Shown: positions 1 through 10,990 of the stretch, one piece after another | Layout: the number at the start of each line of letters is the position of its first letter | How positions within the stretch are numbered: position 1 is the stretch's first letter | NCBI GenBank assembly: GCA_001695595.3 | Contig: MBPM02000017.1 | Location: 682,001 to 746,000 of the forward strand | DNA: 64,000 nucleotides | Direction: 5' to 3' | Source: Plasmopara viticola | Lineage: Eukaryota; Oomycota; Peronosporomycetes; Peronosporales; Peronosporaceae | The notes under the pieces: model-generated | Database searches by the model: none | What the model was told of the DNA's origin: nothing | Seen by the model: only the letters and a program-made list of their open reading frames with translations | Translations under genes and position numbers: made by a program

Positions 1-779
1 TCAACCCCATATATTATTCTTATCCGGCCAAATAAAATTAACCGATCATGCCGCTAGTGCATCGTTGGGTCCTAATGTCGACAGAATATTAAAGACACAA
101 GCCAAATTACAGTGTTTTAACGCCATACGGCTTTTCGATACTAGTAAGTTATGCTGGGAATGGCAACTTGATCGCTTGCAACGCATGATTGCGTTACGGT
201 CATTATTTCACCCTCTGTTCATAATATACAAGACAAAGCCGTGTGATCAAGTTTGACCGGCCGAGTTAGCATCATAGGGTGAAGGATGTATTCTACTTTC
301 CTCGAGGAAGTCCGAGCTCAAATCGCTAGCATGCGCCTTGCTACACTATGCCCAGTAGTTTAAAAAAGTTTTCTGGCCTATACGTTCATGATTGTAAACA
401 AGAAAGTCATGCTTCGTCAAAGTACATTCTCATAGTCGCGCTCTCCTGAGCCACACACTCGAAAGCCCGAGCGTCGCACGTCGCGTGTTTGCAAGTGACC
501 AATAATCTCACTGCGTTTACGTTACCGTGATCCGATCGAGTGCTTGTTCTTGACGAAACACAGCTCGCAGCTAAAAATATTGATGAGACACAAAAATATA
601 AGATGGGGTAACAGTGGAATGAATATCACCTGATTCTAAATTCGTGGGGAAACTTCAGCTTATGATTCACGAATCGACTGTACTTGTCCAAATGGCTATG
701 ATATGAAAAATCCAGCCTCGATGAACGCACACCGTGAGGCACGAACAGCTTCAAGAGGCAGTTTTTTATCTCTACACGA

Positions 780-1840
780 GCTATGCGGAATGCTGTGCTC
801 GCTCGATAGCTTAACTAGGCAAAGACTTGGTGCTGGTATTCGGTGTTAGTTTTGCCTCACAAAGCGTCTTAGAATGACAAATTGCTTCTCAGCGATGAAC
901 GTCAAATTGCAAGAGGCTGTAATTGCTTGTAACACACAAACAGCTGCAGCGAACTTAATATGCGAGTGGGGTTGAAGCTTTAATGCGGCTCTGCTCGGCC
1001 AAAGCCTCATCGACAACCGTCTTTTTGTCCTGCAACCTGTGATTCGCATAATCGTGAACACTTTCTCTGCAGCAGTCACCAGGGACCCCGGGATGAGCTC
1101 TTCTTTGAACTCGATGTCTTTGACTCTATCGGCGAGAAGCGTAGAGCTGCTCAGATGCTATTTATCTTAAGCAAAGGCGTTAAAGCCGTCAAATTTCGCA
1201 AAAGCGGGGCTTAACCTCCCGTGTGTTTTCGGAGTGTTTTTTTCTTCTGCTTGTGTTCGAGAAAGGCGATTAACTCGCTCTGTCTGTATATCGATCTGTG
1301 GACGGTCCGCTGTGGGCATACCCACCATAGTTTCAAGCACAACAAAACACAAACACAAAACAATCCTGAACGCTGGGTACTTAGTCGAAAACAACTCGTT
1401 CTAAGGCCTTGTCATCTGAAGACACATCTTAGGAATAGTGCTGCTGTGTCGACAGTGTTCACCTTGTTCGTTGCAGCCGTAAATGTGCTTTTGCTCAATC
1501 GGTAAACTACGACTGCAATACCTGTGCTACCTGGTGAATCCTTTAGCAGACTAAATACAGAACACATACTCATGGACTACTAACAGTGTAAGGGCGACGG
1601 CAGGCATACCAATGCGTGGCCGCATTCGGCGGAAGTTCTCCCTGCTGGCACAATTTGCGCGCGCACTCATATGTGCTACAATTTGGTCAAGCAATAGTGG
1701 GTGCTTACCAATCCATGCGCCATCTGCTAACCGAGGTATTTACCAAGCAAAGGATCGCAAGACTCAGAATTCTCAAACCCTTCTCATGTGGACCCACTCC
1801 ACGTGGTGGTCGCCCTAATCGGTGGTGTATTATAATATAG
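780..1840 (-). mobile_element. Decayed Ty3/gypsy retrotransposon remnant (block 1)
   Basis: The minus strand at 1266-1322 encodes GMPTADRPQIDIQTERVNR, a degenerate form of the Ty3/gypsy integrase signature that normally reads roughly STA-HPQTDGQTERVNR. The rest of the reading frame is broken by stops and shifts. A further conserved minus-strand stretch at 960-1130 is shared with the other remnants here, but I could not assign it to a domain. No LTRs are visible. It is paralogous to 19250-20410. Confidence 0.6.
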
Positions 1841-2420
1841 CAAGAGCCGCTGCGGATTTGCGTTTAATCGCGCCAAAAGTTTTAGTTAAACTAAAGGATG
1901 CCGTAATAAATCAATACTCACAAAAATGAATAATGTGACTATAAAAAGAATTTACTTCGCATTGCTAATGCAATGTGGCCATGGCGGCGCTGAGATAAAT
2001 TTCTAAAGTGAGTCCAATACGTACATTCAATAGTAAAGCTTTTATGGCCAGTTTCACGCCCAGTCAGTTAGACACATTCTTGTTCTAGTGACTCGCCCAT
2101 GTTCGTGCGTACGAGTACAGTAAAATGGTACAACAATACAGAATTAAGGTATGTTGTATATTATATTATTACCACAACAGATGCGGAGAGAGAAGTTAAC
2201 GCTTCTGCATGTAAAGTGACATTTCTAACCTAGCGTTACCCGCATTGTGAGTGGTAAATGTTTGCCTTGTCCCAATCTCTATCGCTCATTTGGTCTTTGT
2301 CAATTTATTTAGTTCATAAATACGTACGAAAGTTTTAGTTCGAGTACCAGGCTACTTTATTGCTATAATTTTCATGTTTTGCCTTAAAGAAATATACTAT
2401 ATACAGTACCACAAAACCAG
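1841..2420. other. Non-coding flank shared with block 2
   Basis: AT-rich sequence with no supported gene. Only parts are shared with block 2. The first part matches 20401-20470. The part from about 2285 to 2415 matches 20510-20650. The intervening 250 bases have no obvious counterpart there. Confidence 0.5.
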
Positions 2421-2742
2421 GGAAAAGGTTGGGGTGACGCCCTCCTTCCAAGCGCGGGGGCTAAATGCTCGCGCGCTTCGGGCAGGTGCTCTCGGGCATC
2501 TGCAGGTCTCTAACGAGTCTCACCCTCGACGCGACGGTCTCCAGCACCAGGGCGCCACCTGGGCTCTTACCAAGTCAGAACTACACAAAATAATGGAAGA
2601 CCCTCACGGCCTCGGTGCTGGCTGCACTGCCCGCCGAACGAGACCCGACGTATGCGGACACCACTCTATGCCGTGTACTAGCCAGACTGAGCCTAGCACG
2701 TGCATGACTTGGCAACGCGATAACGTAATACAATACAATACA
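2421..2742 (+). mobile_element. SINE-like retroposon, copy 1
   Basis: GC-rich element of about 322 bp that starts GGAAAAGGTTGGGG and ends in a short A-rich tail of ATACA units. It is one of four copies here (the others at 5221, 13361 reverse, and 26168). Its flanks carry an imperfect duplication, ACAGTACCACAAA at 2403-2415 against ACAGTATTACAAA at 2740-2752. The corresponding place in block 2 (near 20650) has no element. An ORF running through it is not a gene. The class is inferred from the tail, the size and the target duplications of the other copies. I do not see clear RNA polymerase III boxes. Confidence 0.75.
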
Positions 2743-5220
2743 GTATTACAAAGTGCAATTTATTTTCTACGCTTATCGCCATATAATCTCATGCAACATT
2801 TTAGCGTTTAGCAAAGCATGAAGTTGGAAAATGGTTTTCTTTAATGTATACGTTCCGCTTAGGTACGGGTTACAATGCATGAATTAGATTTATTTACTTC
2901 AAGCCTGCATATCACCATTAAAACTTGCTATTAATCGTTTTATTTAGTTGCATAATCTCGATTTGATAAGCTACATTGAATACTTACGCGCTTGCAATTT
3001 GTTATTGTAAAATAGCGTAGCCTGTTACGAATGGCTGCAAATGTACCGATATATTAACAACGGCTCGGACCGACAGCGTTGATTAGGCTGGGAACTTTAT
3101 TGCAGAGCTTTGGGTCGCTTCAAAAATCTTTTGGTTCAGGATCGTTAGTGTCACTATCTATCAGCTTCACTTCATTATTATCCAATACTCGAGCTATAAA
3201 AATAGGTTAGTCATTGCCGTATTATTCTGTTCAGACAGGCCCAAAGCAGTCATTTTCATATTCGCGCAATTCCTGGCTATCTGTAATTTGTGTGGAATGT
3301 CTTAGCACCATACGACTCTTTTTCGCTTGGGTACGCTATGTCATGGGCGCTTAAAATTTGTTGCATCAATCTGGAGCAAGTAGACTTTAGGTAGCAGACA
3401 ATTTTCCCCATCGAATCAGAATATTTGCAACGTTCTGATTGGTAACATATTGAGATTGCGACCTATTCAATAGTGCTCGTCACTTTTTTGAGAGTCATAT
3501 GATATGCTTGATTTTGTTCAGACAGTATCACTTGCTCGAATGCTGGACTACGTTTAAATGGTTGATTACCTTGAAAACAAAATTTCTTGCAATCCTGAAT
3601 TGAAGCTCGTTGCGCTGGTCCTGTGAGTGATGCAGCATGCTCAAGATCCTAGGGTCAAACATTTTTGACAAAGTATGACACGATTCCTACTTCAAATTAC
3701 TATAAAATTGTGTAGCAGGCACTTTGTAAGCAGCAGTGTGCCGTTAGCTTATTTATTTTTAATCTGTTGAAGATAGATGCAAACTCTCGAATGCGTTCCT
3801 ACTGACAAAGGCCTGGTCATCCCTTGAGACCGGCTAAACAACGGGTCATGTAATTTTAAATAGACATATCATATAGAATTAGCCAATAATAGTCTCTCTT
3901 GTAAAGACTTCATATATAGTTGCATAACTTTGACAGATACAACTAGATATAAAGCATAAGTATGTCGATGGAAGGAATGGTGTTTTATGCAAGATCTATA
4001 GCTAAAAGGTCGTTACCCTGCTTCTTTTTTAGACTTTTAACCTTCACTCCTTGATGTCAACGCATAAGGCTGTACAAATAGAGCTGTACCACTCAGCACG
4101 TACTGACCTACATTCGTGTGACGCATTTGCATGATGCATTTGCATAAAGTGTTTATTTTCGGCGAGTTAGTTTTCGCTTCGTTTGTTGGCATTCAATAGC
4201 TTAAAGAGTCTACTCAACACGATGCACAATCGTAAAATGCTTAAGCTATGCATCGTCTATGCTTGCCGATCTATTCGGGAAAATCAGCATATTATAATCT
4301 CTAAAGATCGGGAGTGATGTTGCCCCCATAATTTTGGTTTGTGGTAATTGCTATAAATACCGTGTCCCGAATACCGAAGCCCCAACGAATCTATTTTTTC
4401 TACATGATTAATGTTCAGATAGAAGTATGACTGTCATGCTTGCCCTCTTACCGTTGAGTCCATCAGCTATGACTTTGCTATATCGCAAATAGTCACTGTG
4501 TGAATGGTTGCAGATTAGTGGGACCACACCTTACAGAGCCAGACATATTGCATCGTTTCGAAGAAACCTAATTCAACGTTGACTTCAATAATTTAATAGC
4601 TGTTTTTTGTATTGTGAATTAGTACGAATAGAATATTCATGTAGCACATATTGCATTTAGCGGTGCAAAATGAATTCACTACACGGTGAATCATCAAGAG
4701 AGCAAGCACCGCAAATTCTCTCGTTTTAAATTGGCACGTTTCACATTTTGACTTTACCTTCATACAGCCGGTACTAAGGTGCCTGTTAAATTATCAAAAT
4801 GAAAAGCCGGCCCTTCTGTAGAAGGACAGTTTCTGTTATGTTTTCATACAGGGCATGCATGATATGACTGCAAAAAATCATCCGACAAACAAAGATTCGT
4901 ATCAAAGATCCACCAACAGTTCCAATACGTACAGTAAATCTGATTCCAATGAATTATATACTTGATCGCGATTTTGTGTCCGTTCACTTAAGTTAAGAAA
5001 TGAAACATTCAGAAAGAAGTGCTGGATAATTTATACTAGACCAGAAAATGGTTTTGTGATATCACATACCACAACAATTACTGCGGGGATAACAAGCTAT
5101 AAGCATTTACTTATGCCGACAGAACCGCTTGTGATGTACTTAAGTAATTTAATTGGTTACTAAAAGCGAAGCTGTAAAGTACGAGTACCGAGAGCTATTT
5201 CAATTAATATTTGGTACCAA
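2743..5220. other. Gene-free duplicated stretch
   Basis: No supported coding sequence. The stretch is colinear with 25392-27972 in block 2. It contains two useful empty sites. GTTGG at 2823-2827 is the unoccupied target of the copia element at 20792-25391. TATCACTTGCTC at 3526-3537 is the unoccupied target of the SINE at 26168. About 220 bp at 4052-4273 are absent from block 2. Confidence 0.6.
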
Positions 5221-5546
5221 TTTTCGGAAAAGGTTGGGGTGACGCCCTCCTTCCAAGCGCGGGGGCTAAATGCTCGCGCGCTTCGGGCAGGTGCTCTCGG
5301 GCATCTGCAGGTCTCTAACGAGTTTCACCCTCGACGCGACGGTCTCCAGCACTAGGGCGCCACCTGGGCCCTTACCAAGTCAGAATCACACAAAATAATG
5401 GAAGACCCTCACGGCCTCGGTGCTGGCTGCACTGCCCGCCGAACGAGACCCGACGTATGCGGACACCACTCTATGCCGTGGACTAGCCATAGAGCCTAGC
5501 ACGTGCATAACTTGGCAACGCGATAACGTAATACAATACAATACAA
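5221..5546 (+). mobile_element. SINE-like retroposon, copy 2
   Basis: 326-bp copy of the same family, flanked by a perfect 12-bp target duplication ATTTGGTACCAA (5209-5220 and 5547-5558). The paralogous position in block 2 (27973-27984) has one unoccupied copy of the target with a single base difference. The insertion therefore happened after the block duplication. It sits about 210 bp upstream of the effector start codon and could affect its promoter. Confidence 0.88.
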
Positions 5547-5616
5547 ATTTGGTACCAAAGGTGCCGACGAAGAAGACGAAAGTACTGATTTTACAAAATA
5601 CTTATATGCGCTGCGA

Positions 5617-5690
5617 AACCACATCTGATCGCCAGTATTATAACCACATCTGATCGTCGGTATTAAAACCATCTGATCGCTCATGTTTAA
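5617..5690 (+). repeat. Degenerate 24-25 bp tandem repeat upstream of effector gene
   Basis: About three units built on AACCACATCTGATCGTCAGT followed by ATTA-type spacers, ending about 65 bp before the start codon. The paralogous gene has about four units (28044-28140). Unit number therefore varies between copies. A promoter role is possible but unproven. Confidence 0.7.
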
Positions 5691-5719
5691 TAAGTTTATT
5701 CCTATGATAAATCGTCCAC

Positions 5720-5733
5720 CCATTCTCTAATTT
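5720..5733 (+). promoter_or_regulatory. Oomycete Inr-like core promoter
   Basis: CCATTCTCTAATTT agrees with the oomycete initiator core YCATTYYNCAWTTT at all but one position. It lies 22 bp before the ATG at 5756. All four effector loci in the window have a near-match at a similar distance, which supports it as the transcription start region. Confidence 0.6.
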
Positions 5734-5755
5734 GCAAGGACCCCAACGAGCAATC

Positions 5756-7375
5756 ATGCACGTAGTACGCACTGTATTTATCTGTCTCGTTGGATTTAGT
5801 GCTTGTTTCGCGTCCAGCTTAAGTGCAGGGCAAGACAAGGAGTTGGGCATAAATAGTCGCTCCCCCATGACGACCATGACAGCGAAAAACTACAGCGTTG
5901 CACCTGAAGTAAGCAATGTTTACATTGATAAAAACAATGAATCGAGAGCTATAACAGGGGGGCGTATTGGCGAGCAAGTCAGTAAAGAGCTTTCGGACGC
6001 AAGCCTTGCACTAAGTCATACACCATCTTTGACGCGCAGCATCTCAAGCGACCGCATCGAAAGAGCAATCGAGGGGCTCGAAGCCGGGACACCACCATTG
6101 ACGCGCAGCATCTCAAGCGACCGCATCGAAAGAGCAATTGAGCGGCTCGAAGCGGTGACATCGCCTGAGGCAATAAGCATGCTAAACGAAGTTGCCATTG
6201 TACTTGGCAACGCAAAATGGAGGAATTTGATTGAGGCGATGGATATCTCGTGGGAAGTCGAAATAATAAGGAAATTGGTGCTAGCACACTGCTTACATGC
6301 CCGAGAAAGCCCTGCTCATACGTTCCGATACATGAGAGTGGATCTTATGCATTTCTCTGCAGACACGCAAAGGTACGACCCCAAGCTTCTCTGGTGGCTC
6401 GACTATGTGGAACAGTACAGGCAACTTGTGGGTGTCAGGGGTTTAGTGCGGTCGGCTAAGAGTGACGCGGCCACAAATTACGAAGTATTTGACGACAAGG
6501 AGCTATTTGCATTTTTGGTAAACGAATATGAGTTGCAGGCAAAAAAGGTCACATCGCCAGCAATTCGTTCACCCGAGATGACGCCACCCGATCCGCAGTA
6601 TCATGTAGTAGCATTATTTGAATGGCTTCGACACCAATCGAACACAGAAAAATTGGCGGAAGGCATGCAGTTGTTTCTGGTATCGAAGACGAACGCCGTG
6701 CTGCTAGTGTTTCATGAATGGCTGCAAGGCCGAGTTTCGCCAAAGATTGTATATGACATTTTAAGTGTTGTTCCCTATGACAACGAGGGCGTGTTTCCTT
6801 TGTGGCTCAAATATATTGAGATGTACTGGAACAATGTGTTTTCAGGTCCCGATGAACACTATTTTTACTACGACGTATTTCTTAGTTTTTTGGCTGAGAA
6901 GTCGTCGTGGAACGATGTGAAGAGCTTTCTTTACTCAGGATTATTTTATCAGATCTTTGACGAGGCGCCACAATTTGGCTTCGGAACCCACGCAAAAAAT
7001 TTGCAAACAATGTTGGTGAGATGGCATTGGTTGCATTACGGCGCGACACCTAAAGTTTTTTTTAAGAGACTGAAGGCATCAGGAAAGTTTGAAATCGGTG
7101 ATCTAGAGTTCTTGCAAGGAATCTTGTTTGTTGATCTTTATCGAGAGAAAAAACGGTTTATCAACGAAGAATTGTACACTTTGTTACGCAAGACACATTC
7201 GCTCGAGGAGATTGTGGGACTGTTTCAATGGCTTCAAAAGGATCATTATTGGGGTATGGAAAAAATAATAAGTGGTATGCTTAAGTACCTTCAGAAATTA
7301 TCGATCAGGCGACGCGTGACTAAAACATTGCAACAGGAGGGACACCTTCAAAAGAAGCGTAAAAGAAGTCCCTAG
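5756..7375 (+). CDS. Secreted WY/LWY-type effector protein with degenerate RxLR region
   Basis: Intronless 539-residue protein. Residues 1-24 form a signal peptide (hydrophobic core around VFICLVGFSACFA). Where an RxLR-dEER motif would lie there is instead SRAIT-GGRIGEQ (63-74), so RxLR is degenerate. The rest is helical with WY/LWY-like modules. Module 1 is about 140-225 (W155, W166, ESPAHTFRYM, then Y217 and Y221). Module 2 is about 246-362 (W290, W322 in WLQGRVSPKIVYDIL, Y353, Y357). Module 3 is about 372-462 (W423 in WHWLHYGATPKVFF), with a closing L-like helix (LFQWLQK). The C-terminus KKRKRSP is a plausible nuclear localisation signal. In this family such folds act inside host cells, and the target here is unknown. 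I chose the ATG at 5756 because the upstream in-frame codon is TTG and the ATG starts a clean signal peptide with A at -3. It differs from its paralogue at 28250 by an internal 69-bp duplication. Confidence 0.88.
   Translation: MHVVRTVFICLVGFSACFASSLSAGQDKELGINSRSPMTTMTAKNYSVAPEVSNVYIDKNNESRAITGGRIGEQVSKELSDASLALSHTPSLTRSISSDRIERAIEGLEAGTPPLTRSISSDRIERAIERLEAVTSPEAISMLNEVAIVLGNAKWRNLIEAMDISWEVEIIRKLVLAHCLHARESPAHTFRYMRVDLMHFSADTQRYDPKLLWWLDYVEQYRQLVGVRGLVRSAKSDAATNYEVFDDKELFAFLVNEYELQAKKVTSPAIRSPEMTPPDPQYHVVALFEWLRHQSNTEKLAEGMQLFLVSKTNAVLLVFHEWLQGRVSPKIVYDILSVVPYDNEGVFPLWLKYIEMYWNNVFSGPDEHYFYYDVFLSFLAEKSSWNDVKSFLYSGLFYQIFDEAPQFGFGTHAKNLQTMLVRWHWLHYGATPKVFFKRLKASGKFEIGDLEFLQGILFVDLYREKKRFINEELYTLLRKTHSLEEIVGLFQWLQKDHYWGMEKIISGMLKYLQKLSIRRRVTKTLQQEGHLQKKRKRSP
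6029..6166 (+). repeat. 69-bp in-frame tandem duplication inside the effector gene
   Basis: Two adjacent 69-bp units (6029-6097 and 6098-6166) each encode 23 residues containing LTRSISSDRIERAIE. The paralogue at 28250 has a single unit. The duplication lengthens the linker between the secretion region and the first folded module without breaking the frame. Confidence 0.9.
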
Positions 7376-9559
7376 GCATCTCTTGAGCGCTTTCGACACG
7401 GATTTGGTGATGCTTGTGCATATACTCTTTTAACGTCATGTAGGCTTTATAATTTTTTCATATTTTTCGAATAGCTTACGCGTCATTCAATTAATGTCCT
7501 GTGTTTATCTTTCTTCGAAGCGATTGTCAATACTAGTGCATCATTAATGCTCGTGCATAATAAGTGTGACTACATTATTAGGCTCTCCGTTAGCATGTTC
7601 ATTACTGCATAATTGTTTTACATACTTTAGCGCATTAATTCGATTGAACGGCCTCATAATGGCGTCGTCGATCTAAAGAGATAATATATTATCTTTCGGA
7701 ATCAAGCCAAATTCTATGGCAATCTTGATATTCCGATGTGACGATCTATTTGCTTTGCACCGATTGCTATAGTTATATTTAAAGGTCAAGGTTGTCTTGC
7801 TTGGCAAATCCAATTACGAGACGAATTGATCAAGACTCTGTTGTTATCAAATGTGTCCAAATTTATAGTCATTATGATCCTGCGTCCATAATCCGTCGCA
7901 AATTCATCGCTGTGTACGCGTTGACAAAAAAAAAGTAATATTCATAAGCGTTGGATGAAAAAGCGCACATTGCGTGCCCAAAATTTTGACTTATATTACA
8001 TTTATGTACTGTGCAGTGCTGAAATAAATAATCTATTTTTGACAAGCCGCTCGCGTTCCGGGCGGCGAGTGAATACTAAGTTTCAATCAATTTCGCTGCT
8101 CCCGCTCACCTGTTTTTGTATAGGATGACAAGTTTTTGTCATCAAGTCCTTATACTTTCATAACGGGTCTAATGGTGCAGTGCAATCACTATCTCTGCTC
8201 CAAGTCTGTATTTGCGAGTTCGAACCCCACCAAGAAAAATAGACCTGTCGGAGCGTCGGTTACGTAAGAGAAGTACGTCGCTATTCAGAGCGACATCGAA
8301 TGTCGAACATATCTAAAGCGATAACACATCTATGCACTGAGCTAGTTTATAGGCTTAGGTCCATCTCAGGATATTTGAGGTACCTAATACATTTTCTTTA
8401 AAAGGTAATAAAGCTTTTGAGCGAGGGTCGCTCGGATATTCACATAAAACCAAATGAAATCTACATCATGCGAGGCTCAGTTACGAGCTAAGTGTGCCTT
8501 TTAAGCCTTACTGAGCGACTGCAATTTGTGACGATGACGTGGAAGGTTTAATTTAGTTTCGTAGTCGGCTAAAGCACATGCGTTTGATCGACGAAAGCCA
8601 CGAAATGCAAAAGAAATTGCGATTGTTAAATCCATTACGAACTCAGACAAAAATTTAAAAGCTAGTTGAAGTTTACTCGGTCAAACGTGTCGGCAATGCA
8701 GTACAAGAGCACAGAGCTCGTGGTGCGACATCGAATGCCCAATGTGTGAATAAACCGGCCTGCCTGTACTCTGAACATTAAATGCAGATACTCTAAACCA
8801 AAGTTTGAAGACCGTCATTCCGACAGAATCAAGCTGGGTGCAGTTGTGAGACCCGCGGCTTTGAACCCGTTTGTTTGCTCGTGCTGCATAATTAATTAGA
8901 GTAGTGCAGGAGATTTACGCTAGGCGTTAAAATTCTTTTTCAGCCAAACCCGTTATTAAGGTCCATGCGCTTCCTGTGATGTATAAGAATAGACGTTGTT
9001 GAATTGCGGAGAATTTGACATCTCAAATAGATGTGTCGTAGTATGCATCGGTAATTTAATATATAAATCCGGTCTTTTGTCCGCACATTATGAATTGGTA
9101 GGGGTGATCCCGTACCCGCGCTGCAACCAACTCAGTGTTCACACAGAAGTTTCAAAAGAGCCGTGTTGCTAATCGTGCTGGGGGGCTGCACCTTAGCTGT
9201 CGTAAGTATTTGCTTCAAAAGAGCGTAAACATAGTCTTTTAATCTTCGTTCTATATTCAGCATATAGTTCGTACGCCTGTTGCGACTCAACGACCTCAAG
9301 TTACAATTTTACCTTACTTTTGTGTACTTTAAACACATTTCAGAAGCCAAAAAAAGTAGCTAGGCAACATGCTAGAAAAAAGTGCAAATATTTTCTTTGG
9401 TTATCTTAAATTACAAACACTCCGACGAACCAATGACTGTCATACCTGTCCTTTTACTTGCGATAGTGTAATCAGCTGACGAAACTTTGGATACCAAAGT
9501 GATCGTCGCGTTGAAAGATGTGGTTTATTCAACAAAGAATGAACCTCGATGGATTATTA
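7376..9559. other. Gene-free duplicated 3' flank
   Basis: No supported gene. The stretch is colinear with 29804-31960 and similarity remains high throughout, with scattered small indels. It contains a tRNA-like sequence near 8163-8240. Confidence 0.6.
8163..8240 (+). repeat. tRNA-like sequence, probable tRNA-derived SINE head
   Basis: TGGTGCAGTG fits a polymerase III A box and GAGTTCGAACCC fits a B box about 45 bp later, as in a tRNA. The stems do not pair well enough for a working tRNA. The following CTGTCGGAGCGTCGGT recurs near 47630 and, reversed, near 60295, which points to a dispersed element. The block 2 copy (30645-30722) has a damaged B box. Confidence 0.4.
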
Positions 9560-10990
9560 AGCTGACGTATGAGTAGAGCGATGCTTACAGGGACAGTGTG
9601 CTTAGCCAAAGCCTTGTAGCCGACGACCAGCGAATTGCCGTTCTGTAACCTTGATCCGCATTATAATACTCTTGTGAGAACATTGTCCGCAGCAGTCACA
9701 TCAAGACGAGCTTTTTTTTTACTTGTGGTCCCGCCGCCTGTAACTCAATCAACATGAAGCAAACTCTTGCTGTAGTTTACAACGACAATACAATCGTGCC
9801 AAAATGGGGTATTCATCTTCGGTAATCTCGGGTTGATTTTTCTTTTTTTCACTTTACAAGACACTGGGTTAAGTTATGACGACTGTTCTGCGCCAATATT
9901 CTTTTCAGGTGATTATTTTTAAATCGATGAGGGGTAGAGAAAGCATGGTGCTCTAGCTTTTTACGGTGCATTATGCTGTGATTTCGCTCACAACTGACAT
10001 TTAGCGGACGCAACCTTGGATACTGTTTTACTCGCTCTGTCGGACTATCGGTCTGTGGATGGTCCGCGGTGTGCATACCAACCCCCGTATCGAGCACCCC
10101 TATAATACTGTCGCGAATTGGTCTTATAAAGAGGGGTCCGCAGCTTGAGACGATGTGATATGGTTGATCTTGTGGTACGTAGACACGATCAAGGATTAGC
10201 GCTGCTGTATCGACACGTCCAGCAGCCGATTAAAAGCGATAGCGACCACCTTAGTAATGTTGCTTGTTAAGTCCCTGAGCAAAATCGACACTAACAGCGG
10301 AACGGCAACAAAAATCTTGCCAATGTATGATAACAGTTGGAGGAGGTTCAATCTGCTTTTTGCGCGTGCACTCTTATGTGCTACAACAGTGAAGGATGAT
10401 CTGTATCAATCACGAGTAGCTTAAAACCTAGCTGTTGAGCTCCGGGCTCGACATGAGCATACGCCATCGCAAGTAGCTCTTTGTCACGGACACAGTCGTT
10501 CTTCTCGGTAACTCAAGTATGTCAATTGGAATGCGATCAAGGAATATTGCCTCTTGTCGTCTGCTTGCAGCAGTAGCAAAACCTTCCGCATCATAGACGG
10601 CACTAAGCGATCGTCGTGGATCTGGCAAATCAATACCGAACTCTGCAACAAGGCATCTTGATCTTATCGTGCGCCTCTTAGTGTTGGGATTTCTGTTCCA
10701 AATTGCGTCCGGTTTCAGGAAATGCGATAGCGGTCTTGATACGTTTGCGTCATTCGCACAAAATCGGGCAAGTAATTGATTAGGCCAAGCCACAACTGAC
10801 GAGCGTTGTCCAAAGAATTGCGTGCCACTTCACGTGAGTGTTCAGAATCTCCATCTCGACGTGCATTGCTCAGTAGACAGTGTGCGTCTGGACACGATAC
10901 AATCTATACTAAACTAGCTAAAAATAAAATCCAGCTACGCCGTACGTGACGACTGCTACTTAGTGGACACAGCGTGAATAGAAGTGGCCT
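9560..10990 (-). mobile_element. Decayed Ty3/gypsy retrotransposon remnant (block 1, second)
   Basis: Read on the minus strand, three domains appear in the expected order, in shifted frames. The reverse transcriptase to RNase H link reads QLWLGLINYLPDF (about 10790). The RNase H start reads LPDPRRSLSAVYDAEGFA (about 10600-10650), with VRDKELLAMAYA (about 10460-10500) and DTDHPSL after it. The integrase signature GMHTADHPQTDSPTERVK is at 10026-10079. Many stops and shifts make it inactive. No LTR is recognised. Confidence 0.75.

Noticed and set aside
2374..2811. 145-codon plus-strand frame
   Set aside because: It runs through the SINE-like element and its flanks. The same frame recurs in the other SINE copies, broken differently in each, so it reflects the GC-rich element and not a gene.
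5732..5755. Eight-codon N-terminal extension of the effector starting at TTG
   Set aside because: A TTG start is not expected in an oomycete nuclear gene. The ATG at 5756 has A at -3 and begins directly with a signal peptide. The same applies at 28226 and 45170.
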